This document shows, in pieces, positions 23,881 through 32,605 of a stretch of DNA of 64,000 nucleotides. The translations under genes and the position numbers were made by a program. The stretch lies in IMG/VR virus record IMGVR_UViG_3300023184_004167, positions 1 to 64,000 of that record. One strand, 5' to 3'. Positions within the stretch are counted from its first letter, which is position 1. Each line of letters starts with the position of its first letter. The notes below the pieces were generated by a model that worked only from the letters and a program-made list of their open reading frames with translations, was not told the DNA's origin and made no database searches. The DNA comes from a virus.

Positions 23881-25290
23881 TTATTGTGTCTTTCTATTGT
23901 ATGAAATTAAATTTTTCATTTTATTCATATCTTCAGAAATAATTTTTTCTTTTTTTATTTCGGATTCTTCAACTTTATCCATAACTTTTTGAGCTTTACT
24001 AGCCTTAGATTTTAAAGTACCTGAACCCTTTTTTTCTCCCGCCATATCAACAGGTTGTGGATATCTCTTATATGAAACTTCCATTTGTTCCGCACCATAT
24101 AAATTATCATCATAGTTCTTTTTAAACCTATCACCAACTTTACTCGGAACAACATTACCTAATGGTTTACCATCTTTATCAACAACAGCATTACCTGTCT
24201 TAGAATTACCCTTTAAATACATATCAATTTTATCATCCTCAGGTTTAATCTCATCATAAACTAAATTAGTCATACCAGGATATGCAAAAGCCTCAATATA
24301 TTCATCAACCGCATCTGATGCTTGATACGCCTTAATATCATCTTTTTTATTTTCCCCATTTCCTTGAGGAAATTTAGTAGGATTCGCATCATACGCCCCT
24401 TCTGAACCCCTTTTAAGATAATCTTTCATTTTTTTAGTTACAGATGAAATATAGTCATCATTTTCTTTTTTACTTTTAGCCAAAACTTTTTCAGTTTTTG
24501 CCAAACCTGATGTATATTTTTTACCGATAGTATCTTTAACTTTCCCAACTAATTTTGAAACTGTTATATTTTCTTCTTTTTTCTTTTTTTGTTCCATAAC
24601 AATACCTTCAATCATATCAACAAGTTCACTTTCAGTTAAACTTAAATTGTTACTTTCTTTAACATTATATTTCTCACCATCAACTTCAAAACTATCTTTA
24701 TGTTGTTTTCTCGCCTTATTTAATTCACCTGAGAATTTATTACCTTCTTCCATTTCTTCACCATGATGCATTTTACCATTTTTTTGATGATATTTTGGAT
24801 ATCCTTTTTCATTTGTTTTACTATTTTTCATCCATTTTTCAAATCTATTTTGCCAATCATTCATATATTCTTCATCATCAAATCTAGTATTGTCTAAAGG
24901 TTCCATTCCAAAATCAGTTTCTTTTCTTTTATTTTTTTTATTTTTTATATAATCAACTAACGGTCCTTTTGTAAAAAAATCATGCCATTTTTCACCTGGT
25001 TTACTTGGTTTATCATGGTGAACTAAATGAGAAAGAAAACTATCAGTCATATTATCATCTTTACGTGGTTCATCCATTTCTTCCGAAGATTCATCAACTT
25101 CTTTCTTAGATGATTTTTTTTGTCCTAATTTTTTAAAATCAGCCGCGGTTAATTTACCTTTAGGTTTTGCAACATCTAACTTACTTTGTCCACCCTTAAG
25201 TTGTTCCATAACAGAACTAACTTTTTTATTTATTTCCTCGTTCAATATTTTATCAACGAGACCATCTATTTTGTTTTGAAAATTATCCAT
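23881..25290 (-). CDS. Putative internal virion protein, charged, with tag-like motif
   Basis: 469 residues, very rich in Lys, Glu and Asp. An internal segment (about 210-232) SLTESELVDMIEGIVMEQ matches the tag motif found at the N-termini of other proteins here. The C-terminal half contains long Lys/Tyr-rich stretches and a PSKVGDRFKKNYDDN segment. A TATATTTAT-like element (GATATTTATAAT) lies 12 bp before the start. Composition and promoter suggest a head-associated protein. The identity is inferred. Confidence 0.6.
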   Translation of the reverse strand: MDNFQNKIDGLVDKILNEEINKKVSSVMEQLKGGQSKLDVAKPKGKLTAADFKKLGQKKSSKKEVDESSEEMDEPRKDDNMTDSFLSHLVHHDKPSKPGEKWHDFFTKGPLVDYIKNKKNKRKETDFGMEPLDNTRFDDEEYMNDWQNRFEKWMKNSKTNEKGYPKYHQKNGKMHHGEEMEEGNKFSGELNKARKQHKDSFEVDGEKYNVKESNNLSLTESELVDMIEGIVMEQKKKKEENITVSKLVGKVKDTIGKKYTSGLAKTEKVLAKSKKENDDYISSVTKKMKDYLKRGSEGAYDANPTKFPQGNGENKKDDIKAYQASDAVDEYIEAFAYPGMTNLVYDEIKPEDDKIDMYLKGNSKTGNAVVDKDGKPLGNVVPSKVGDRFKKNYDDNLYGAEQMEVSYKRYPQPVDMAGEKKGSGTLKSKASKAQKVMDKVEESEIKKEKIISEDMNKMKNLISYNRKTQ

Positions 25291-25301
25291 TTTGTTTTTT
25301 A

Positions 25302-25991
25302 TTATAAATATCTTAGTTTATTTGTTTTTTCATATTCATAATCTAAAATCGCTTTAATCATATTCTCATTAATATTAAGTTTTTTTGAAACTTCTAAGAT
25401 TGCTTCTTTAACACTCTCATTTTTAAAGATATTAAGAGCATTTATATCACCTTGATTACAATATGGGAATTTTTTACATTTCTTCTTAACCGAAACAAAT
25501 GACCCTCCAGGTATTTGAGTTTTTGATTTTCCTCTCCAATCTTTAGCCTTTGTTGTTTTTGCCCAAGCAGCAGGAGTTGAATATCCACCGACTGAGCCTG
25601 AGCCTGTCGCTTCTTTGGTTTCCATCTTCTTAGTTTCAGCATGACTTTTTCTAACGAAATCACTATCCGCAAACGCTACAGGAGCTTCAAAATTTTCTTC
25701 TTCACCAAATAAAGGAGCGTCATAAGCACCTACTCCACCACCTGAACCAGTTGCTTCACCAGCTTCAATTTTCTTTTTCTTTCCTTGACAATGAGCTTTC
25801 TGGCTGAACCCTTTTGGATTACTACAATTAATACTTTTTTTGTATTTTTCACTCCATTCTTCTTTCATCTCATCATCTTCAACCATATCCTGGTATTTCA
25901 TATTATCCATCATAGTATCAGTATTTAAACTTGATAATGAACTAAAAGATTTATTTAATGCCGTTTTCCAAATATCCTTAGATTTTTCCAT
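25302..25991 (-). CDS. Putative virion protein with NPKGFSQKAHC motif
   Basis: 229 residues. The segment INCSNPKGFSQKAHCQGKKKK (about 54-74) carries two Cys and a His that may bind metal. I associate this motif with structural proteins of large T4-like environmental phages. Two near-identical Gly/Ser-rich linkers (EATGSGGGVGAYDAP and EATGSGSVGGYSTP) point to internal duplication. It is 11 bp upstream of the gene at 23881, on the same operon. Confidence 0.55.
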   Translation of the reverse strand: MEKSKDIWKTALNKSFSSLSSLNTDTMMDNMKYQDMVEDDEMKEEWSEKYKKSINCSNPKGFSQKAHCQGKKKKIEAGEATGSGGGVGAYDAPLFGEEENFEAPVAFADSDFVRKSHAETKKMETKEATGSGSVGGYSTPAAWAKTTKAKDWRGKSKTQIPGGSFVSVKKKCKKFPYCNQGDINALNIFKNESVKEAILEVSKKLNINENMIKAILDYEYEKTNKLRYL

Positions 25992-25992
25992 A

Positions 25993-26238
25993 TTATGCGT
26001 TTTTTAATCTTGGTTCCCAATAACTTCGGTTCATCCACATAAATTGATAAAATTCACGAAACATTCTTAACGCTATTTCCTTAACCTCACCTTCTAACTT
26101 ACCACGCTTAACATCTCTAACAATTTTATCCATAAATTTATCTTCAAATTGTTTAATTGTGTTTGCATCCATAAAACTTTTTATTTCTTTACGAATAACA
26201 ACTTCTATTTCTTTTAACTCTGAATTTGTAAGTGCCAT
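25993..26238 (-). CDS. Small hypothetical protein
   Basis: 81 residues, helical. The C-terminus is FREFYQFMWMNRSYWEPRL, a pattern frequent in small phage head-region proteins. It sits 1 bp from the gene downstream and overlaps the gene upstream at TAATG. Function unknown. Confidence 0.65.
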   Translation of the reverse strand: MALTNSELKEIEVVIRKEIKSFMDANTIKQFEDKFMDKIVRDVKRGKLEGEVKEIALRMFREFYQFMWMNRSYWEPRLKNA

Positions 26239-26648
26239 TATTTTATAATTAAAAAATAAGTTAATGTTATTATAACTATAAAAGAAAGAACTTTATTAAA
26301 AGAATTTTTCTTCTTTTCTTTTTTAAACATAGTTTCAACCTGTTTTGTATGTTCTTCTAATATACCATAAGCATACCTTTGATTGTCTATTACATTTAAA
26401 TAATTCTTCCCTTCTCCTGTAAGTTTACTAATTATACTATCTTTTATAGATATTTTATTTTCCACCTCATCTAATTGAGTTGTTGTTAATTTAAGTTCAA
26501 CCTTCGCTTGGTCACCACTAATTAAATCTTTCGCAATCAGTTTAAGAATTGGAACTGGAATACATTTAGTAGGTACTACCGTATCTTTTTGAGAAAAGGC
26601 TGTCAAGCTCAGCGTCGTTATAATTATTAACAGCATTAATTTTTTCAT
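26238..26648 (-). CDS. Secreted/membrane coiled-coil protein, possible spanin partner
   Basis: 136 residues with a signal peptide (1-19, ending TAFSQ), a periplasmic coiled coil (about 45-110) and a C-terminal membrane helix (about 118-135). Its start lies 83 bp inside the preceding gene in another frame, the arrangement of Rz/Rz1-type spanin pairs. It lacks a lipobox, so it is not a classic Rz1. A lysis role is inferred from position near the endolysin. Confidence 0.5.
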   Translation of the reverse strand: MKKLMLLIIITTLSLTAFSQKDTVVPTKCIPVPILKLIAKDLISGDQAKVELKLTTTQLDEVENKISIKDSIISKLTGEGKNYLNVIDNQRYAYGILEEHTKQVETMFKKEKKKNSFNKVLSFIVIITLTYFLIIK

Positions 26649-26967
26649 GGTATATTTGTTTTATTGTTATTTTTTCTTGTTTGATATTTGAAATACGCAC
26701 ATCTATTTCTGCTAAAGCCTCATTTAAAGTTTTAACCTCTAAATAAAGAATTTCTTGTTTTTTCTCAATAGTCTCAATTACATTATTAAGTGAATCAATT
26801 TTTCTTTTTGATTCCATACTAATTGTTTGATTACCACGATTAGGTTTTAACACTTGCACAATAATATATAATAAAGCTCCCGCAATTATTAACTTAAAAA
26901 TAAGATTAAGAATACTTACTGTGTTACTTCCTTTGTTTTCTTTCGTGATGCTACTATCTTTGACCAT
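26566..26967 (-). CDS. Rz-like inner-membrane coiled-coil protein
   Basis: 133 residues. One membrane helix (about 20-42, ILNLIFKLIIAGALLYIIV) is followed by a periplasmic coiled coil (about 55-115) and the end YNDAELDSLFSKRYG, as in Rz-like i-spanins of Bacteroidota phages. It overlaps the next gene by 83 bp in another frame. Together they could fuse inner and outer membranes at lysis. Confidence 0.6.
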   Translation of the reverse strand: MVKDSSITKENKGSNTVSILNLIFKLIIAGALLYIIVQVLKPNRGNQTISMESKRKIDSLNNVIETIEKKQEILYLEVKTLNEALAEIDVRISNIKQEKITIKQIYHEKINAVNNYNDAELDSLFSKRYGSTY

Positions 26968-27497
26968 TTTGATTTAAATTTTTCGTAGAATTTTTGTAAT
27001 TTATTAATCATATCCAAGAAATCCGGGTCTACTTTAACCGCATTTCCGTTGATGTAGATACCATTGTTCTCTCCAATTGTAAATATGAAATCCATATCTT
27101 GGTCAACAATTTTGCCAGACCATTCAACATTATTAGTATAAACATTTAATTCGTTAAAATCAACTAAGTCAGAAACTTCATCAATAAACTCATCCATTGT
27201 TTCTTGGAAAGCCAATTTATCATCCGTAGTGATTTGTAATTTATCTCTTTCTTTTCCGTGTAAAGCTAAAATACCACCAGATATTCTATATTTCTGAACT
27301 TTATCATCAGGTACTTCCTCTTCCTTTGATGCATCCCCGTTAGGATTATCTGCTGTCTGATATTCAGTATCTCTATCTATTCTATTTTCAATACTTTTAC
27401 CAATATTAATTCTATTGTCAGTTTGTTCATTTAGATATCTTGATTTATTAATCAAGGATTTTATTTCATCATATCTTTCGTCATTGTATCTGCTCAT
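26916..27497 (-). CDS. Hypothetical phage protein with tag-like N-terminus
   Basis: 193 residues. The N-terminus RYDEIKSLINKSRYLNEQ is amphipathic and loosely like the tag family. An acidic disordered linker follows, then an alpha/beta part (about 90-165) and a basic tail. It overlaps the Rz-like gene by 52 bp and the endolysin by 17 bp. Function unknown. Confidence 0.6.
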   Translation of the reverse strand: MSRYNDERYDEIKSLINKSRYLNEQTDNRINIGKSIENRIDRDTEYQTADNPNGDASKEEEVPDDKVQKYRISGGILALHGKERDKLQITTDDKLAFQETMDEFIDEVSDLVDFNELNVYTNNVEWSGKIVDQDMDFIFTIGENNGIYINGNAVKVDPDFLDMINKLQKFYEKFKSKWSKIVASRKKTKEVTQ

Positions 27498-28089
27498 ATT
27501 CTATTTTTTTTAAAAATTTTTCAAAATTAAATGATGGACTTAAGTCCGTGAACCTTGAGTCATAATTACTTCTTGAGACAATACCTTCAAACTTTTTTAT
27601 TCCATCCATTTTTGTGTTGTGTCCTGAACATTTTTTTTCAATTAAAAAATCATCACACAATTTATTACATAAATAAACTAAATTTTCAATCTGAATATCG
27701 GTATATGGTTCCCAAAAAAAATAATCTCTCCATTTTTTTTCGTAAGGTTCTTCATTATAAATATTACCTTTCCAGTTAATATATTGATTTGATAAAGGTT
27801 TCTTTTCTATCCAACCTAAATTCTCTAAAGATATTATAATAGAATTACGATTTATCCCATCATCATCAAAAAATTTAGTATATCCTGTATCTATAATTAA
27901 TTGTATAATATCCCCACCTCTTGTTATAACATAATTGGGAATCTTATCATACTTCTCATTATACCTAAATTTAAGGGATGTTAAGTATTCCTCAACATCC
28001 CTAGAAGTATGTGTCAATATTATTTGTTTCTTCCCTCTGTATCTACCAAAAGGTTTAAACTCACTATATTGTATTATATTAGCTATCAC
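27481..28089 (-). CDS. N-acetylmuramoyl-L-alanine amidase (endolysin)
   Basis: 202 residues of amidase_2 type. IILTHTSRDVEEY gives the first metal His. Then follow YVITRGGDIIQLI, IISLENLGWIEKK, IENLVYLCNKLCDDF and the C-terminal GHNTKMDG...DLSPSFNFEKFL, with the second His and the DLSP loop. It cleaves the amide bond between MurNAc and the stem peptide. It starts at GTG (28089), overlapping the upstream membrane protein gene by 11 bp. It has no signal peptide, so it needs a holin. Confidence 0.8.
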   Translation of the reverse strand: MIANIIQYSEFKPFGRYRGKKQIILTHTSRDVEEYLTSLKFRYNEKYDKIPNYVITRGGDIIQLIIDTGYTKFFDDDGINRNSIIISLENLGWIEKKPLSNQYINWKGNIYNEEPYEKKWRDYFFWEPYTDIQIENLVYLCNKLCDDFLIEKKCSGHNTKMDGIKKFEGIVSRSNYDSRFTDLSPSFNFEKFLKKIEYEQIQ

Positions 28090-28885
28090 GCTTTGTATAA
28101 GTTAATCTGTTTATTCTTGGTTCTTCTTCTGTTGGTTTTACCCATTCAAATTCTTCTTCTTCTTCTAAACCATCCATTAGTGTTGAATTCCAATCATTAA
28201 TATCATCTTCTTTTACCATATCATTCCATTCATTGGCATCTTTTGATGGTTCCTCTCCATCTCCCCCAAATTTTTCTTTCTTTTTTAAAAATTTTTCTAA
28301 TAATTGTAAGTCTTCTTCCGTTGGTGTATATTTTTCTTTCTCAATTTCCGCCTCTCTTTTACCAGCCGCAAGACTTAATTCATCTATATCAATAATAGGA
28401 GTACTTTCAAGTTCTTTTTTCTTCCCTTCCTCCTCAAACTTAACTAACATATGTAAAAATGATAATGATATAAGTGGTAACATTCCACCTGCAAATAAAG
28501 CCAAGAATCTTTTATGTCCAATTATATTTCCTGATTCAACACCTAAAAAAGAAACTAGTGGGTCAACCATATCAACCCAATCTTTAAATGACGTACTACT
28601 AACATCTATATACTGGTAAGCAAAAAAGATATTACCAATAAACTGAATTAATGTAACAATTGCAAATGGGAAATATACTTTCTTACCCATAGATGCTGAT
28701 ATTGCAGCAAGAGCTGACAACGCAGCGATTTCAATACCAACAGAAAGATATACCGCCCAACTAACCGGGTTTGATATTCCGTACCATTTTGTTACGTGTG
28801 ATATTGATACAACCGCAACAGTAAGTATTGGTACTAGGAAAGCTGTATATATTATTGTTTTAAAATTTTTTTGAAACCAATTCAT
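28079..28885 (-). CDS. Multi-pass membrane protein with cytosolic tail
   Basis: 268 residues. Four hydrophobic helices (about 8-30, 42-64, 72-92 and 124-146) precede a long charged C-terminal tail rich in Glu and Lys. It lies directly upstream of the endolysin and could be a holin or another membrane factor. It is larger than typical holins, so the role is unassigned. Confidence 0.6.
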   Translation of the reverse strand: MNWFQKNFKTIIYTAFLVPILTVAVVSISHVTKWYGISNPVSWAVYLSVGIEIAALSALAAISASMGKKVYFPFAIVTLIQFIGNIFFAYQYIDVSSTSFKDWVDMVDPLVSFLGVESGNIIGHKRFLALFAGGMLPLISLSFLHMLVKFEEEGKKKELESTPIIDIDELSLAAGKREAEIEKEKYTPTEEDLQLLEKFLKKKEKFGGDGEEPSKDANEWNDMVKEDDINDWNSTLMDGLEEEEEFEWVKPTEEEPRINRLTYTKRDS

Positions 28886-29169
28886 TATTTACCTAATTTT
28901 AATTGTTTAATTTCCTCATCAATTTGAGTTTGTCTTTGCACATCAAGCATTTTTCTATCTGTAGCTTGAATCATTCTTTTTTCAGACTCAAGTCCTGAAA
29001 TTTTTAATTCTCTATTTAACTCTGTCTTAGTGTATGTAGAATCTTTAATTGCTTTAATTTCTTTTTTGATATTTGTTAACTCTCTTGAGTCCCCACAACT
29101 TTTAAAAAGTGTTAATACTGAAATAACCAACACTATAATAGTAAAGTTATTTTTGATAAAATTTTTCAT
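28885..29169 (-). CDS. Putative lipoprotein/coiled-coil membrane protein
   Basis: 94 residues. The N-terminal hydrophobic helix ends in a lipobox-like LFKSC (about 21-25), followed by a charged coiled coil to the end. It could be an o-spanin-type lipoprotein in the lysis cluster. It overlaps the membrane-protein gene by one base. A terminator of the sigma gene lies upstream. Confidence 0.55.
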   Translation of the reverse strand: MKNFIKNNFTIIVLVISVLTLFKSCGDSRELTNIKKEIKAIKDSTYTKTELNRELKISGLESEKRMIQATDRKMLDVQRQTQIDEEIKQLKLGK

Positions 29170-29195
29170 AATAATTATTTTTTGTTTTAAACATA

Positions 29196-29222
29196 AAGGG
29201 TGTATCTAATAAATACACCCTT
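29196..29222 (-). terminator. Rho-independent terminator after the sigma-factor gene
   Basis: AAGGGTGTAT-ctaata-AATACACCCTT makes a 10-bp stem with T-tracts on both sides. It follows the stop of the sigma gene by 9 bp on the minus strand and isolates it from the lysis operon. Confidence 0.85.
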
Positions 29223-29231
29223 TTTTCAAAA

Positions 29232-30032
29232 TTATAGATAGTCAAACAGAACACTTGACTCGTTCCTTAACTTTCTCAATGCTTTTTCTTTAATCTGACG
29301 AACTCTTTCCTTTGTTAAATCAAAATCATTTCCGATATCTTCAAGAGTTCTTTGTCCACCTGATAACCCAAAATAATCCTCAATTATAACTTTCTCCCTT
29401 TCATCCAAAACATCAAGGATTGATATTAATTTTTCTCTTAATGTCTCTTCTGTTGAGAATCCTGCTTCAGGTTTATCAGCATTTTTATTCTCTAAAACAT
29501 CCAATAGTGTATCACCATCTTCATTCAATGGGTTATCCAAATTTACGGTATAAGGTAATGTTACAAATTTGTCAGGCATATCTAACCCTGTAATATCTTG
29601 GGATTTTTTTGCCTTCTGAAGTTCCTGAACAACATTAACAGGAAATCTAATGGTACGAGAATTCTCATTCAAAGATTGTAAAATTGCTTGTCTAACCCAC
29701 CAAACAGCATAAGATATAAATCTTAAGTTCTTAGTCCAATCAAACGTCTCAATAGCCCTTAATAACCCGTAATTCCCTTCAGCAATTAAATCAGATAAAT
29801 CTAACCCCTGATTTTGATATTGTTTACTTACAGTAATCACAAACCTTAAATTACCTTCAAGAATTTCTTTTTTAATTTCCGCCCTTTGTTTTTCATCCAT
29901 CCTACCTGATAACATTTGTACTGCCAACTCCTTTTCTCTTGCCGGAGTCATAACTTTAAGTTTCCTGATGTCTTTCAAGTAAGAAGAAATCTCTTCTTGA
30001 TTAATTGCAATTGTCTGATTTTTATCTTTCAT
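29232..30032 (-). CDS. Phage RNA polymerase sigma-70 factor (RpoD-like)
   Basis: 266 residues. Region 1.2 (MTPAREKELAVQM) is followed by region 2 (about 58-122: GNLRFVITVSKQY, DLIAEGNYGLLRAIETFDW, FISYAVWWVRQAI), region 3 and region 4 (about 205-262) with the helix-turn-helix ERVRQIKEKALRKLR. It is shorter than host RpoD because the large N-terminal domain is missing. It could redirect host polymerase to phage promoters such as the TATATTTAT class. Confidence 0.9.
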   Translation of the reverse strand: MKDKNQTIAINQEEISSYLKDIRKLKVMTPAREKELAVQMLSGRMDEKQRAEIKKEILEGNLRFVITVSKQYQNQGLDLSDLIAEGNYGLLRAIETFDWTKNLRFISYAVWWVRQAILQSLNENSRTIRFPVNVVQELQKAKKSQDITGLDMPDKFVTLPYTVNLDNPLNEDGDTLLDVLENKNADKPEAGFSTEETLREKLISILDVLDEREKVIIEDYFGLSGGQRTLEDIGNDFDLTKERVRQIKEKALRKLRNESSVLFDYL

Positions 30033-30042
30033 ATGTTAATTT

Positions 30043-30555
30043 TTAGTTTTTACTATATTCATCCAATATTTCTTTTTCAAACCCTGAAAGCGAAGATATT
30101 CCTTTTTCATTGATTTTATCAAGAATTTCATTTAAAGTCGGGATTTTTATCTCATCTTTCATTTCATCTAAAAGATATTCAACAAAATTCTCCGCCATTT
30201 CACTATATTCCTCATTTTTATCCATTCTAGTCATATCTATCTTTATATCAACATCATCACCATCATTTTCTAAATCCAATAAATGTGCCTTAACTTCTTC
30301 TGACATAGCAACTGATACATTGTCAGTCATTTCTGTTAAAATGAATGTATCTGTAAACCCATAAAACAAACCTGTAAGATAATCGTGTATTTCCTCCTGT
30401 ATTACTGTAGAACCAAAGTGAAATATCATCGCCCCTTTTGTGTGCTGGAACTTAAGATGTGCACTATCTACAATAGGAACCATACCCTTCCCAAAATTTT
30501 CAATAATTTTTTTGGTTTTAAAATCACCAAACGCCACTAATAAGTATTTTTTCAT
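30043..30555 (-). CDS. Hypothetical protein with DUF6576-like C-terminus
   Basis: 170 residues. The C-terminal 32 residues (TLNEILDKINEKGISSLSGFEKEIL) match the short motif found at the end of Bacteroidota rhomboid proteins (DUF6576-like). The N-terminus is an alpha/beta domain with HFGSTVIQEEIHDYL. A host-type promoter lies upstream, overlapping the glycosylase gene stop. Function unknown. Confidence 0.65.
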   Translation of the reverse strand: MKKYLLVAFGDFKTKKIIENFGKGMVPIVDSAHLKFQHTKGAMIFHFGSTVIQEEIHDYLTGLFYGFTDTFILTEMTDNVSVAMSEEVKAHLLDLENDGDDVDIKIDMTRMDKNEEYSEMAENFVEYLLDEMKDEIKIPTLNEILDKINEKGISSLSGFEKEILDEYSKN

Positions 30556-30572
30556 AATTTTTTTTATTTAAA

Positions 30573-30603
30573 CAAAGGTAATTAAACTATTTTAGAATGC
30601 AAA
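30573..30603 (-). promoter_or_regulatory. Host-type promoter TTTG-N19-TACCTTTG
   Basis: On the minus strand TTTG (30600-30603), 19 bp, then TACCTTTG (30573-30580), before the gene at 30043-30555. The -33 box lies in the stop region of the upstream gene. Confidence 0.75.
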
Positions 30604-31080
30604 ATCATTTAAATATGTCCTATCTTTTTCTCCTGTTTGTTGTTTATACCACTTTCCTTCTTTATCCATCCATATATATGGGTCTTGTGGGTTTTCAGTC
30701 CACCCAAACTTAGAATAAAACTCAGGTTCTTTTTTTAATAGGTTTGCCCTGTGTGAAGAGTGAAATTTATTATTTCCAAACCATTTTGGGGATATAACAC
30801 TTTCATTGATTTCTTCTTTAATCATTGTGTTTTTATACCCACGACTAACCCATTCATCAATACATAAGTTATAATATGTTTTTAACATTGGAACATAATC
30901 TTTCCACATAATAGAACAGGGGTGGCTTGTCCAACCTTTATATGGTGTTCCGTCTTTTTTGGGTCTTCCTGTTATCGCAGATATAATCTGATAAGCCTCA
31001 ACCCTTTGTTTTCCTAATCTTTTCATATCAAGAACCTTTAATGATTCTTTAATATCCGAGTATGGTAAGAATGTTTGCAT
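30592..31080 (-). CDS. Pyrimidine-dimer DNA glycosylase (Pyr_excise family)
   Basis: 162 residues from the ATG at 31080 (MQTFLPYSDIKESLKVLD). The conserved core DMKRLGKQRVEAYQI, HPCSIMWKDYVPML and EWVSRGYKNTMI follow the family of T4 endonuclease V relatives. It excises UV-induced thymine dimers. A TATATTTG box sits just before the start, so host polymerase may read it. The start at 31095 is less likely because that box would then lie inside the gene. Confidence 0.8.
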   Translation of the reverse strand: MQTFLPYSDIKESLKVLDMKRLGKQRVEAYQIISAITGRPKKDGTPYKGWTSHPCSIMWKDYVPMLKTYYNLCIDEWVSRGYKNTMIKEEINESVISPKWFGNNKFHSSHRANLLKKEPEFYSKFGWTENPQDPYIWMDKEGKWYKQQTGEKDRTYLNDFAF

Positions 31081-31116
31081 AATGCAAATATACATTAAAA
31101 AAGTTAAATTAATAAA

Positions 31117-32013
31117 TTATTCTTTAGTTCTTTTTATTATTAAAATTTCGTGAGAGTCTTTTGAATTACCTATACCCATTTCTTTTCTATTTTTTCCTAT
31201 CCTTTTTTCCCCGTTCCCCATTGAATAATTCCATTTAGGGAAAAATTGTTCAAACTCAGAATAATAATTTCTAATGGTTTCACAATTATTATAAGACAAA
31301 ACAAAATCTCCATTATGTTCCCTTAGTAAGTCTCTAAGTTTTTCGTGATTAAAAGAATTATGATGTACTGGTATGTTTCTCATCGGATATATCCCAGTAA
31401 ACATTTTATTATCTTCATCTTTTTCTAAATAATATGGAGGGTCAAGATATAAAAATTCGTCAGGATTTTTTGTGATTACATTTTCAAAATCAGATTCAAA
31501 AACACTAAGTGTAGGACAATTAAAATTTCTAATAATTTCAACCATTTTTGACCATTTTTTGTCATTTAAATAAACGGATGACGCCCAACCCAAATATCCA
31601 GGTCCATAAGATGTGTTATGATTAAAATAATAATAGGATGCCGCTGTTATTTTATCTAGTTCAACAGAATTATCTCTTTTATAATGGTTAGTTTTCCAAT
31701 TTGATAGCATCACTTGGGTTTTATCCCAAGTCATTAATACTTCTTTAACTCTATCATATTCTTCGGTTGTTGGTTCAATTGTTTTTAATTTATCCGCTAA
31801 TTCATTTGGATTATCTAATAACACGTTCCAAAAATTAACAAGTGCGTCAAATATGTCGTACCCAATTACTATTTTACCTAATGACGCCAAGTGAACCTCT
31901 AAAGAACCTCCACCAATAAATGGTGATATAATTTTATCATAATCTTTAATAAACGGCATTATTTGTTTTATCGCTCTTGTCTTACCTCCAGCATATCTAA
32001 TGGGTGTTTTCAT
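31117..32013 (-). CDS. DNA adenine methylase, D12 class
   Basis: 298 residues. RYAGGKTRAIKQI at the start and FIGGGSLEVHLAS form the AdoMet site, and FLYLDPPYYLEKDED (about 192-207) is the catalytic DPPY motif. It overlaps the upstream gene at 32010 by 4 bp (ATGA), which suggests co-translation and possibly a modification-restriction or modification-antirestriction pair. Confidence 0.9.
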   Translation of the reverse strand: MKTPIRYAGGKTRAIKQIMPFIKDYDKIISPFIGGGSLEVHLASLGKIVIGYDIFDALVNFWNVLLDNPNELADKLKTIEPTTEEYDRVKEVLMTWDKTQVMLSNWKTNHYKRDNSVELDKITAASYYYFNHNTSYGPGYLGWASSVYLNDKKWSKMVEIIRNFNCPTLSVFESDFENVITKNPDEFLYLDPPYYLEKDEDNKMFTGIYPMRNIPVHHNSFNHEKLRDLLREHNGDFVLSYNNCETIRNYYSEFEQFFPKWNYSMGNGEKRIGKNRKEMGIGNSKDSHEILIIKRTKE

Positions 32014-32567
32014 ATTATTTTTTTAGATTTTTCTGTTGTTCTTTTATTTAACTCATTACAGCCTTCTTGTATATATATCGGCCATGCCATATTTTGCTCT
32101 TGAAAATTCCAAGGTGGGTATTTTCCGGCAATTAATGTATAATCTTCTTTGCATTTTTTTTCCATTTCTTTAAAGTCATACCCAATCTCCCTTGAATCAT
32201 ACCCAAATAATCCTTTAACTTTTGCTTCTACTTTTTCTGATAATATTAGATATAATTCAACACTTTTATTTACTAATAAACATTCTGATATTAGTGTATG
32301 TATTCCATAAGTTCTTACTGATGGTGAACCTGTGAGTCCAGAACAATATGCCGACCAAGTACCCTTTATTCCATTTTTTGCAATTGAACCTCCGATTTTT
32401 TTTATCTCTTTATCAACAACAATTAAATAAACTCTACCTGACTCATCTCTTAATATTTTATTTGAAACATCTAACGACCAATTAACTTTAATTTTATTAT
32501 TACTATCATCATCCCTAAGAACAATATTTCCAACTTTTGTTGCGGTTTTAACTAAATCAATATTCAT
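32010..32567 (-). CDS. Hypothetical protein paired with the D12 methylase
   Basis: 185 residues. The middle reads RVYLIVVDKEIKKIGGS (about 45-61) and TYGIHTLISECLL, loosely similar to a GIY-YIG-type nuclease core (YL...IKIG.S), but key residues are not all in place. The 4-bp ATGA overlap with the methylase suggests a linked function, possibly a restriction enzyme. The assignment is weak. Confidence 0.5.
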   Translation of the reverse strand: MNIDLVKTATKVGNIVLRDDDSNNKIKVNWSLDVSNKILRDESGRVYLIVVDKEIKKIGGSIAKNGIKGTWSAYCSGLTGSPSVRTYGIHTLISECLLVNKSVELYLILSEKVEAKVKGLFGYDSREIGYDFKEMEKKCKEDYTLIAGKYPPWNFQEQNMAWPIYIQEGCNELNKRTTEKSKKII

Positions 32568-32605
32568 CTTATTTTTTTATAATTTTAATCAAATATTTTT
32601 ACCAA

